Of a stretch of DNA of 58,853 bases, positions 49,026-58,853 are shown piece by piece. The DNA is taken from positions 1 through 58,853 of the forward strand of contig BDDC01000495.1 of the NCBI GenBank assembly GCA_001662425.1, written 5' to 3'. This DNA comes from Chlamydomonas sphaeroides (lineage: Eukaryota > Chlorophyta > Chlorophyceae > Chlamydomonadales > Chlamydomonadaceae). Position numbers and translations under genes: made by a program. Numbering within the stretch: position 1 is the first letter of the stretch; every line of letters starts with the position of its first letter. The notes beneath the pieces are model-generated. The model did no database searches, was not told the origin of the DNA, and was given only the letters and a program-made list of their open reading frames with translations.

Positions 49026-52000
49026 ATGCCCGACAGTCCCGCTGATGGCCCTCGCGAAGGCGCCGATGCCGCGTTCGAGGGAACGGAGTTCCAGGCGACT
49101 TCGCACAGGATCATGGGCGTCACGAACCAGCTGCGCGAGCTGGGCGTCGCGACGGAGCTGCAGGTGCCCACGCTGGTGGTCGCGGGCAACCAGTCGTCCG
49201 GCAAGAGCTCGGTCGTAGAAGCGCTATCCGGCGTCGCGCTGCCGCGTGCTGCAGGCACCTGCACGCGCTGCCCGACCGAGGTCCGCATGAGGTGAGGTGG
49301 GGATAGCCTGTACGTTCGCGACTGTGTCCAGCCAAGCCTGATGTCGCACGTGCGCGACATCCTGACACGTCCCGACCTGACACGTCCCGAATGTTGTTAA
49401 CCCTCTTCCTTGCCATATCCCCGCCTGCCTCACCTCGCGCTTCCTGGGTCAACACCTCTTATCCCGCAGGTCTGCAGGCGGTCGTGACCCGGTGCCCTGG
49501 GTGTGTCGCATCAAGCTGCGCTACGACTACAACGGCCGCGTGCCCGCGCCCGACCCGTGCGAGCAGCACTTCGTCACCGTGCACTGCAAGAGCCACATCG
49601 CGACCTGCGTCACAGCTGCACAGGCCGTGCTGCTCAACCCCTCGCGCGCCAAGGGCAGCGCCAGCTTCTATGCGCCCACCCTGCCGGCCTCCAGCAGCAC
49701 CACTGCTGCTGCAGCGGCGGCGCAGCACAGCGACGCGTTCAAGCTGCTGGGCGATCCGCTCAAGTACGAGCTGCCGTTCACGTACAACAGCGTAGTCCTG
49801 GAGATCGACGGCGCTGAGGCGGACCTCACCATCGTCGACCTGCCGGGTGGGAGCCCAGCCAGCGCGTGGCACGGGCGGCAAGCCGGCCCCACCCCGCCGG
49901 ATAGGATGGACATGTTGCGCCCTCCCTGCCCGTCGACCTTGCTGGTGGTGCTGACGTCGTCGCGCTGCCCTATCGTTGTCACACCGCAGGCATAATCCAG
50001 GCGCACGACCTGGGCGAGGACTACGTCAAGCTGGTGCGGCAGATGACGGAGGACCACATCGCCAAGGGCCACCACATCATCGTCATGACGCTCAGCGCGC
50101 TGGACGACGTGGAGAACCAGGTGGGGCCTGGGGGCTGGGACTTAGGGGAGGGAGGGAAGGGGGCAAGTGTTTCACACATTTTCGTGTCTCAGCACCACAC
50201 GGACGGCCACGTGCACGCCTGCAGGCCATCAAGCTGTGGGCAGAGAAGGCCGACCCCAGCGGCGCCCGCACGCTGGGCGTCATCACAAAGACCGACTGCA
50301 TCCAGCCGGGCAACCACGCCAAGGTGCGCGCTCGCTGCCGCTGCCTCGTGCTTACCAGCTGGCGCGCGTGCAGCATGGCGACGTTCACAGCCCGCCGCCT
50401 GTACTGCCACGCCTCCTGCCGGGCCATGCCCACATGCCGCCCACGCACCACCCCGCTCCCGCAGTGGGTGAGGCTGCTGGCCGGCTCTCCTGATGCCGCG
50501 CTGCTGACCCCTGGCGGCGGCGGAGGGCTGGGTTACTACGCCGTCAGCAACCCCGGCCAGGACCGCCTCGACGCCGGCATCAGCTTCTCGCAGGTGGGGT
50601 GCTGGGGTACCAGGGCATTACGACACGACATGACATCAAGCACAGCACCCCTTGCTTGCGCATGCTGTGTGTCAACGCAGGCGCGCTTCGAGGAGCGCCG
50701 CTTCTTCGACACAAACGCCAACTGGGCCAGCCTGGACCGCGCCCGCCTGGGTGCCGACAACTTGCGCGACGGCCTCAGCGACCTGCTGGTGGCCGCACTG
50801 CGCGAGCAGCTGCCCGCCATCCGCGAGCGAGCGCACGAGCAGCTGCAGGCCGTGACCGAGGCGCGCGCGGCGCTGCCGCCGCCGCCGTCCGCCAACCGGC
50901 TCAAGGAGCTGCGAAACCTGCTGGCGGATGTGGGTCGGCAGCTGAGCCGGCAGCTGACGGCCGAGCCGGGCGCCGACCTGGGCGCGTACCAGCGGCTGCT
51001 GCAGGTGGGGGCAGCCATTCGCTCCCGACGGGATGCCTGTAGGGATGGGGTGGACCCTTGTTTACAGGCACTCGCATCTGTGGCTCAATGTTTGAACGAA
51101 CGGCCTGAGCGACCTGGCTCGCCGTGTGCGCTCCGGCCCACGCATCCCCAGGTGTACAACGACCACGGGCGGGCCATCGTACGCAGCATGCCGGCCTTCC
51201 TCGTCAACGGCAAGCTGCTCACGCCGCTCAGCCAGCAGGTAAAGCCTCACACAGAGTACGGCGGGCTGATGTGCCGCACAGCGTGCCGCACACTGAGCCT
51301 GTCAGTCGGCCGTAGCCTTCGACTGAGAGTGCTGAGCGACGCCCGGCCCACGCCTCGGCAGGACATGGGGGTCGGCCCTAGCGAGGAGGCGCCCGTCGCC
51401 GACTTCCTCCCGGCCCCCCGCGCCGCGCCCATGCCGGCGGAGCAGTTGCGGTCGCTGCTCGCGAGCACGGACGAGGCCAGCCGGGAGCAGCGGGAGGAGC
51501 TGCAGCGGGCACTGGAGAAGGCGGGCAGCCCGGTGGACTTCATGTCGCTTGAGGAGGTGTCTGGTACGTGGGGGTTGGAGCCCTGGTCCGTGGGGCCCCG
51601 CTCGTCGCCGCCACAGCAGCAGCGTGCCTCTGTCCCTCTCTGTCCCTCTCTGTCCCTCTCTGTCCCTCTCTGTCCCTCTCTGTCCCTCTCTGTCCCTCTC
51701 TGTCTCTCTCTGTCCCTCTCTGTCCCTCTCTGTCCCTCTCTGTCCCTCTCTGTCCCTCTCTGTCCCTCTCTGTCCCTCTCGTACCGGCGCGTGTTGCTGC
51801 GTCACAAAGCCGCGTGTCGGCCCACGGCCACGGCGCGGTTCCTTTGAGACGGCGCTGGGCTTCGCTACCCACACTGGCGCACGAACCAAACGCATCCCTG
51901 CTTGCCTGTTACGCACGACCAACGCGTCACCACCACCTGCTGCATGCGCATACCTTCTCGTCCCTCTCACTGCGTTGCCCGCGCGCCTGCAGCACTGCTG

Positions 52001-53823
52001 AAGCAGCACCGCGGCCGGGAGCTGCCAACGTTCCTGCCCTACCCCGCCGCCGAGGCGCTCATCGGGCGCTTCAAGACCATGTGGCAGCGGCACATTGGCG
52101 ACTGCGCGCAGGCGGCGCAGTAGGTGGTGGCGGATGCGGCTGGCCGGGTGCTGTCGGATGTGCTGGCGCGCTACCCTGCGGCGCACGCCGCGGCCAGGTG
52201 TGGCTGCTGTCGCGTGCGTGCCGTGACGCACAGTGGCCCCAGCTCCTTGGCGCGATGGGGTACATACTGACTCGGCCCAGCTGTACGCTGGCGCCATAGA
52301 CTTGGGTCGCTGGGGTGATGTCTGCCCGGCGCACCTACCCGCATGCCGCAGCGCGCCGCGGGCCCGGTCTCCCACGATCCACCCGCCCTTACCCATGGCG
52401 AGCACGCGCCCACAACCCCCATCAGTTGTCCCGCACGCAGCTCCCCACGACGGCCGCCAAGCATGCGCCCCTCGCTCGCGCCGCAGGCTGGCGCTGGCGG
52501 AGGTGCTGGACGGCCTCCAGGACAGCACCGCCGAGCAGCTGGCGGGGCTGGCGGACATGGAGACGCACGACATCTTTACCCTCAACGACCACTACTTCCG
52601 GGACCCCTGCGGCACCTTCCTGGGCCGCCTCAAGAAAGCAAAGCTGGGCATCGCTGGCATCGATGCGAACGCGGTGGGTCCGTCAGGGGCTAGGGGCTAG
52701 GGCGGGGGTGGCTGGGGCCTGGGGGTGCGTTGGCGTGCGCATGTTTCAAGCAAGCAAGCCATGCCATTGCCGGCAAGGCCGCCATCAATGATGCGGTGGT
52801 GTTGCGTTGCCATCTACCATTGCCCCGCAGGCCAGCAACGCCCTCACCTACCTGCAGCAAGCCTTTGGCAAGCCCGTCGGCGGCATCGACAAGCTACTGC
52901 AGGCAGGGCCCGAGCGGAGCGCGGCAGGGCGGTCTGCCGCATGGGCTTGGTGTACTTGGTGGGCTATGCCTCTTCCCACAACCCCGGCTCCACCCACGAC
53001 CCTGCCGGGCGGCTCGTGCGTGCCCCATCCACGCTCGTACCATACCCGGCGCTCGCGTGTTCTGCGCACGCAGGTGCTGCCCACCGAGGTGGACGACGAG
53101 CTGCGCATGATGGCGGCCTGCCTGGCCTACTACAAGGTGCGTGGGCATGCGGTCGGGTTGGGTTTTAGGATCATGCATGCGGCCGACAGGGCCCATGAAC
53201 GAGTCGCAGTAGCACGCCGTGGGGTGTGTAGCTGTGTGGCTTCGCGAGCTCGCCAAGCCCACCCTCGCGCGCGCAGCCTCTCGTTGATCATATGATCCCT
53301 CGCCCCCAGGTGTCGTACAAGCGCATGCTGGACGAGGTGCCGCTCAACATCCGCAAGTACCTGGTCAAGCCGCTGGCCCACGAGCGGCGGCTGCAGGAGC
53401 GGCTGCTGGAGGGCATGCTGGCGGCCGCGGGCGCTGGCGCGCCGACTACGGCGGGTGGCAAGGCCGCGCTGGATGAGCAGACCGGTGAGCGAGGAGTAAG
53501 GCAGCGACACGGGTGCTCTGCCAAGCCACACTTTCTATTTCCCACGGCCATGACTTGATACCCGTGCCCCGCATGTAGCGGCCAAGCACCTTCTGAAGGA
53601 GGACCCCAAGGTGGGTGGGCGGCGGAGGGGCGGCCTCACCCGTGGCTCGAACCTCGAGCGAGGTGCTGACAGCAGGGAGCCACAACCCACCTTTGTGCTC
53701 TCCCTGCTGGGCTCTGTCCCCGCCATCATCACCCCACCTCAGGTGGAGGCGCAACGGGAGAAGCTGACCAGCCTGGGCAAGCGCCTGGCGGAGGCGCTGC
53801 GCCTGCTCAACACGGCCGTCTAG
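49026..53823 (+). CDS. Mx-like dynamin-family GTPase, copy 2 (one in-frame TAG)
   Basis: Fifteen exons total 2,430 nt, exactly 810 codons: 49026-49291, 49470-49846, 49990-50120, 50225-50323, 50465-50593, 50681-51004, 51152-51238, 51362-51563, 51993-52197, 52487-52673, 52831-52902, 53074-53136, 53310-53484, 53579-53610 and 53743-53823. Dynamins are large GTPases that oligomerise and remodel membranes. Mx proteins, which this resembles, lack the PH and Pro-rich domains, as here. Visible motifs are the P-loop GNQSSGKSS (54-62), TRCP switch 1, D-L-P-G (about 211-214), TKTD (279-282), a long helical stalk, and an effector domain with L-L-K-E-D-P-K and a terminal LRLLNTAV. The only lesion is TAG at 52121-52123 (codon 582), where copy 1 has GAG. 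It may be a new pseudogene, a null allele, a base-call error or a C-terminally truncated product. Exon 11 uses a GC donor in both copies. Intron 8 carries a 15-unit decamer repeat. Confidence 0.8.
51631..51780. repeat. (TGTCCCTCTC)15 decamer repeat
   Basis: Fifteen exact-length decamer units. Only unit 8 (51701-51710) varies, with TGTCTCTCTC. It lies in intron 8 of dynamin copy 2, and I see no such array in the matching intron of copy 1. The sense strand is a long polypyrimidine tract. Confidence 0.95.
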
Positions 53824-54583
53824 GCACGGCAGCGTTCAGGGTCCATGCATATGGCAGCCCGCTGTCCATGTGCATGGCTGGATCTGCGGGCTAGTCCAAG
53901 GCTAGGTCAACAATGCTCGAGCTCGCGGGAATTGCATAGGGTGTTGCTGCTCGAGCGATGAGGTGCAATGGGGCGGCACGGCCGTGGCAAACTATTGCCG
54001 CCTACACAGGTGCCGCATGCACTGATAGCTGGCTGCGATGGTATTTTGCGTGAGCGAGCAGTAATTAGAGCGCTGGCTGGCTGTGATATGATGTGGAGAG
54101 GGGCAGTTGGATTGGCTATGGCTGGCACGCGCCGCTGCGAGGTCCTTAACCCACGGCGATTGCCACTCGGCCCCGGTTCCCTGACGGAGCAATCACACGG
54201 CGCGTTACTTTTACTCGAGTTCTATCCAGGGGAGAACCTGGAATTCTCCCCTGGTTTTATCTGCTATGCTGCTGGGCGCCAGGCCCTCCGAATGGTTCCC
54301 GCCAACTCAAGCTGCCCGTGGAGCACTACCCGCCAAAACGCACACATGCACGCGCGCACAAGCCAACCGCACCGGCCGCCAGCGCGAGTGGCGCGGCCTC
54401 GCTCGCACCCAGGGGGTCTCCCCTGCTCGCACCACACCTCATCAGCCTCCATCGTTCGTCGCCTCCGTCCGTCATGCCGTGCACGCTTGCCACCCAGGCA
54501 GGCCCCGGCCACAAAACCCGCAGCTGCTGCGCGCTCCGTCCCCACTGGCCCGACACATGACATATTCCTTCTTTGACTTCGTT
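53824..54583. other. Spacer between convergent dynamin copy 2 and MYND copy B
   Basis: This is probably the two facing 3' UTRs. It contains a perfect hairpin at 54226-54254. No coding signal is supported. Confidence 0.45.
54226..54254 (+). other. Perfect 11-bp hairpin followed by T-rich run
   Basis: CCAGGGGAGAA at 54226-54236 and TTCTCCCCTGG at 54244-54254 are exact reverse complements with a 7-nt loop, followed by TTTTAT. It lies between two converging genes. It could form in either 3' UTR transcript. Confidence 0.6.
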
Positions 54584-57500
54584 CTAGTTTATCATTATAT
54601 GTGCACGGCAGCAGGGAAACGTTGCTCGACGTGCCAGGCTGCGCCTTGGAGCTCTATACATCAGGCTGCGCGTGATGCATGCCCCATGACCTAGCCTTGT
54701 TCCACATCTACGCACACACTGATGGGGTTCTCTTCGAACACTTGAACACCCTGTGCGCCAGTCCGACTGCAGTTGTCCAATGGGTACCCGGTAGGTGGAA
54801 CCAGTTGGCAGCTCGATGCCAGCCAGGACCCCTGCGCTTACTACCCAACTGTGTCCGGCAACAGCCCACGACAACCATACGACCATGCAGCCCTGTGTTC
54901 CCCATGTCGACGCAGCCATCTCCTGCGCTCTCTCGCCGCAACGGCTAGCGCGCCAGCCCCTAGTCGCGACACCGCCAGCCGCCGCCGCCAGCGCCTCGGC
55001 CCGCAGCCGGGCCAGGTCGGCGCACTCCTTCCGGTGGCCCCCGCGCCAGTGCCGCCGCTGGCACGCCGCGCCGCAGTAGCGCACGGAGCAGCAGCCCTCG
55101 CACATCTGCAGCCGCAGCTCGGCCTCGCTGGCGCCGCCAAAGTTGGCGCAGCAGGGCGCCGCGCACAGCTTGAGCTGCTCCCTGCGGCACAGCCATGGCC
55201 CCGCCGGCGGCAGCGGCACGGGAGGCGGCAGCGGCATGGGCTGGCCGAGCGAGGCACCGCGCGAGGGGCCGGCGCCGCCGGAGCTGCCGCCCGGCCGGCC
55301 CGCGGCGCCCGCTGCGGCCAGCGCCCGGTCAGCCGCTGCCTGGCTGCCCAGGCCTTGTGCCAGAAGCGACTTGGCGCGGCGCAGGGCGGGGCGGTCGAAG
55401 CTATGCCGCGAAACGCCCGGTGGAACTTCGGCCGAGTTTCTCAGTGCATGCGCCACATGTGTCGCCACTCGATCCAACAGCTCCCCCTCCACGTCCGGCG
55501 TGTGGCGAGCGGCAGCCACTATGTACGCGGCTGCCTCTGTCCCGACCGGTGCCCAACGCCGCAGCACGCGCAGCAGCCACGGCACGTCGAGCGGTTCCGC
55601 AGCCTCCGGCGCCAGTGACGGCGGCGCACAGGCGGCAGACAGTAGAAGCTCGCGGGTGGCTGCGGAGGGCGGGTACTGGTGCTGGCGCCGCCGCAGCCGG
55701 TGGACGTCGCGCTGGCTCGGCGGCCCGCTGGCGGGGCCCGCTGCGCGTGAGGCCGCGGCGTCAGCGCCGCCACCGGCCAGCCAGCCACGGACGTATGGCC
55801 GCAGCTCGGGGCGATGGGCCGCAGTCAGCGTGCAGGCGACTGTCATTGCGACTTCTTCCGTCTGTCGCACCGGGAGCGTGTCCGCGTCGGGTGCCTCCGC
55901 CAGCAGCTGCAGCAGCCGGCACGCCGCCACGACCACCCGCCGCGGCTGCAGCGAGAGCCAGCCGGCGGGCAATCCCATGTGCGCTGCGATGGTCCATAGG
56001 CTGTCATAGAGGCACGCTGCCGCCGCGTACCGCCAGCGCACATGGCCGCCCGAGCCCGGGTGGCGCTGCCGCAGCTGCTGTACCAGCGGCAGCGCCTCGG
56101 CGGCCTCCACCGCCAGCGCTGAATGCGCTGTGCGAGCCGGCGCGCAAGCCCGAGCTCCCGCCGCCCAGAAGATGCTGTGGTCGCAGCCGAGCCAGCCGCT
56201 GCCCCCGAGATGCAGGGGCGCTGCGAGCCGTCTCCAGCGCAGCCTCGCCCGCGTCCGGAGCCGCCAGCTCTGGCCGGGCTGCTGCCAGAGCAGCCGCCGC
56301 TGCACGCGCTGCCTTGGCCACTGTCACCAGCGGGCCCAGTTGCTGCGGTGTCGGCAGGGCGTCGGGGCTGCGGGCCTCAAGGCCCCGCAGCGCCGCCACG
56401 GGGCAGTGCACCGCGAAGATGTGCTGCAGCAAGGTCGTCAAGGGGGCTTGACACACCGCGTCCTCATCGCCGGCGTCGGGACGTGACCCGGCGATGGCCC
56501 CACGGCTGCTGCGGCGGCAGCGGAAGGCTTGTGACGAGCGCAGGCTGAGGCGCAGCAGGCTGTCGGTGACGGCGAGCAGCGGCGAGTCCGTTAAGCTGTC
56601 CTTAGTTGTGAGCAGTGCTGCGATACGCGAGGGCACGCCGGCAGCAAGGGAGCGGTCAGGAGGCAGTCAGACGGGCAACGGTTGGGAGTCTGGGCAACTG
56701 GTGAGCAAGCGGATGTACGCAGCCACATATGCGACGCTGCAAGATGGTTTCAGTGGTGTCAGGACCGTGCACCCGCAGAACGCTGCCGAGCGCGCCAAAG
56801 CCTCACCCTGCATCGCGGCGTCGCCATGGGCGGCATGGACACATTCCAACAAGGCCGCCGCGGACGTCAGCAGGTCGGCCGTGTCCGGCGAAGCAAGGAA
56901 CTTGGCGTCGGTGGCGCGCAGCGCTGCCCTCGCGGATCGGCCGGCTGGCCGCTGCGGCGGCTCCTGCTGCCGCTGCAGAAGGGCCAGCGCAACAGCCCAT
57001 GCCGCCGCTGCGGGAGTCTCCGAGTCGGCGGGCCCAGCGGCCAGGACTTTGAGCAGGCTGGCCACACACCCGAGAATCGGCACGAGCCACTCAGTGCCTG
57101 GTCCGCCGCTGGCACTGCTGCCGCCAGCTGCCTCCTCCTGCGCAATGCGCGCCGCCTCGCGCTGTGCCGCCCGGTGCAGTGCCTCCAGCAGCCGGCACGC
57201 CAGGGCCGTGGACGGGCGCGGCAGCGCTGACAGCGGCGCGGCCGTGCCGTCGTCACATAGTACGGCGCCCCAGCCGAGGGCCGCTACCGAGAAGAATGTT
57301 GTGGCGTTGACCCAGCCCGCTGGCTGTCGGTCACAAGATGCTCGCCGCCGCAGCGCGGCTCCGTCACGCTGCGGGCCGGCGCTGCAGCCTGCGGCTGCCG
57401 CGCCGCGGCCGTTGGCGCTGCCACAAGAGCCGCTGCTGGTCGCAGCGCCCCGGGGCCATGGGCCTTCGTCGCTGTCGCTGGCGTCGCAAGCAACAATGCA

Positions 57501-58415
57501 CGCCTCGGCGGCCGCGCGCAGCAGCCGATGCATCGGCGGCGCTGCTAGCTGTTGAGACCAGGCGCGGAAGGCCGCGGTTTCGGCCGGGTGCCAGTCCGCA
57601 CGCGGCCGCTCGCCGGCGCTGAACTCAATCATTGCCGAGAGTATGCTCATCGCCTTCACCGCTTTCACGCCGATGGTCGCTTGCGACGCGCTCGCCGGCG
57701 GGCCCGGACACAGCAGCGCCAGCGGCAGGGCGGTCGCCAGGCCGCTGCCGCACAGCGACAGGACAGCCCGGGCCCAGCAAGGGCCGGGGGCTTCAACGCC
57801 GCCGGCCCCAGCGGCAGCCGCATCCTTTGCAAACCCCACGCCCCATGCGCTTCTTTGAGCAGCAGGTAGCAGGCGCTGAGCGGTAGTGACAAAGCGGCAA
57901 CCAAGCTCCACGATAACTCCGGCCGCCTCGGCCTCGACGCTAGCCACCGACTCGACGGCGTGCAGCACGGGCACGAAGCGCAGGAGGCCAGATGGGCCGT
58001 GCAGCAGCGCGGCGCTAACCTCGGTGTCGCCGGCAATAAACGAAGCGAAGGTGTTGGGCAGAGCGTCGGACATGGCGTTCAGCAGATGTAGCGGCCTCAG
58101 CACGGCTGATGCGACGAGCGGAAGTGCTCTGCGGCTCTGCGAGCTACTGACGCTATCTGATAGCCGTGCGAGCAGTTTGCAGATGTCTGCGACTCGAGCC
58201 GCAAGCACCTCCTCATGCGGGGCGACGAGCTTCAGCAGCAGGTGGAGCCGCTCACATGCGGCTGAAACAGCTCCTAACTGCAGGTGTGGCCAGGCCTCCA
58301 CAGACCAGCCGACCTCAGCTGTCGACCCGATGCTATGACAGCTGGCGTTGAGCTCGGTCAACGCTGCCTCTAGGTCACTCAAGGCGTTAATTACTTCGTG
58401 TTCGTCTGCTTCCAT
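54584..58415 (-). CDS. MYND zinc-finger protein, copy B (one apparent frame break)
   Basis: Exon 1 is 58415-56807 and exon 2 starts at 56617; the junction keeps phase (ATG CAG G / CA). The product begins MEADEHEVINALSDLEAAL and has a long Ala/Leu-rich alpha-helical region without a recognised domain. It ends with a MYND finger at about 55197-55010 (C-A-A-P-C-C, M-C-E-G-C, V-R-Y-C-G-A-A-C, then H-W-R-G-G-H-R-K-E-C). Copy B keeps the roughly 600 nt that copy A has lost. Between about 56230 and 56110 it is about 70 nt shorter than copy A and changes frame. No GT-AG pair there restores the frame without losing conserved sequence, so this is probably a lesion. The open frame runs past the finger to a stop at 54584, but copy A diverges after the finger, so the true C-terminus is uncertain. 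MYND fingers bind proline-rich partners; the role here is unknown. Confidence 0.65.
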
Positions 58416-58496
58416 GCTGCTGGCTGCGCGACGCGGGCTTTGCCCTAACGTCCAAGAGCGATTGAAGCTGTTGCGCCGGATACGAAACGACGAACA

Positions 58497-58506
58497 GTAT
58501 ATATGT
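58497..58506 (-). promoter_or_regulatory. Possible TATA box of MYND copy B
   Basis: An alternating A/T run (TATATAT) lies about 85 nt upstream of the ATG at 58415 on the minus strand, in otherwise GC-rich DNA. The rest of the flank to 58853 is A/T-richer than the window average and shows no gene. Confidence 0.4.
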
Positions 58507-58853
58507 GTGTACGTCACGTAGTCACCGACTAAGCTACGCAACCTGAGTTGCTGTGATGTGATGTGGTGTGATTTACAAGCTTTGATTGGCTTGTGAGTCC
58601 AGACGAGCCAGGACGGCTCATGGACTCGCCAAAGAACAGCCAACTAGCATAATAGCTATTACTGCAAACACTTGTTTAGGAATACCCAGCCGACACTTGT
58701 CTCCCCGACCAACACCCGCGCTTCAGCGCGCCGGCATGTGGCGGGCACGCCTGGCCTGGATACGCGATAGCATACGCGCAAGACTCTGTTGGTTCTCGCC
58801 TCCCATAACATCCTCCATCGTGGCTCCCTCTACAACCCCGTGCTCAGCCCTAA

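Overview
The window is a GC-rich, intron-dense piece of a eukaryotic nuclear genome. It reads as a green alga, most likely a flagellated core chlorophyte of the Chlamydomonadales type. The reasons are many short GT-AG and a few GC-AG introns, Ala/Gly/Pro-rich linkers, possible TGTAA poly(A) signals, Mx-like dynamin and MYND-finger genes, and likely cilium-related proteins (an EMAP-like WD40 protein and a large protein with NDK-like modules). No bacterial operon, CRISPR array, tRNA or rRNA was seen. Two runs of N mark assembly gaps (13236-13735 and 34918-35306). All exon models below were built by eye from splice sites, reading phase and family similarity. I ran no alignment or search.

Layout. 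1-1170: the 3' end of a class I methyltransferase-like gene (+). 2269-2957: a small two-exon gene (+). 5816-7072: a secreted protein of unknown function (-). 8439-19083: an EMAP-like (EML) protein with EF-hand-like, HELP and double beta-propeller parts (-), containing the first gap in an intron. 21306-22478: an unknown two-exon gene (+). 24660-30312: a decayed Mx-like dynamin copy (-). 32547-35904: a broken MYND-finger gene, copy A (+), with the second gap. 37348-40595: RPN11, the proteasome deubiquitinase (-), complete. 41274-48449: a 1,988-residue Ala-rich protein with degenerate NDK-like modules (-). 49026-53823: a second dynamin copy (+), open over 15 exons except for one in-frame TAG. 54584-58415: MYND copy B (-), with one frame break.

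Two themes stand out. First, a dynamin/MYND gene pair occurs twice within 34 kb: divergent in locus 1, convergent in locus 2. All four copies carry lesions, and the lesions differ between paralogues. Second, short decayed duplicates of exon ends ('ghost exons') lie beside their real exons in at least four genes: the methyltransferase, EML (three), dynamin copy 1 and RPN11. Local tandem micro-duplication around splice sites or the stop codon looks like a recurring mutational process here.

RPN11 is a core housekeeping gene. The EML and NDK-like proteins are plausible microtubule or axoneme components. The dynamin and MYND genes look like a fast-turnover family cluster.
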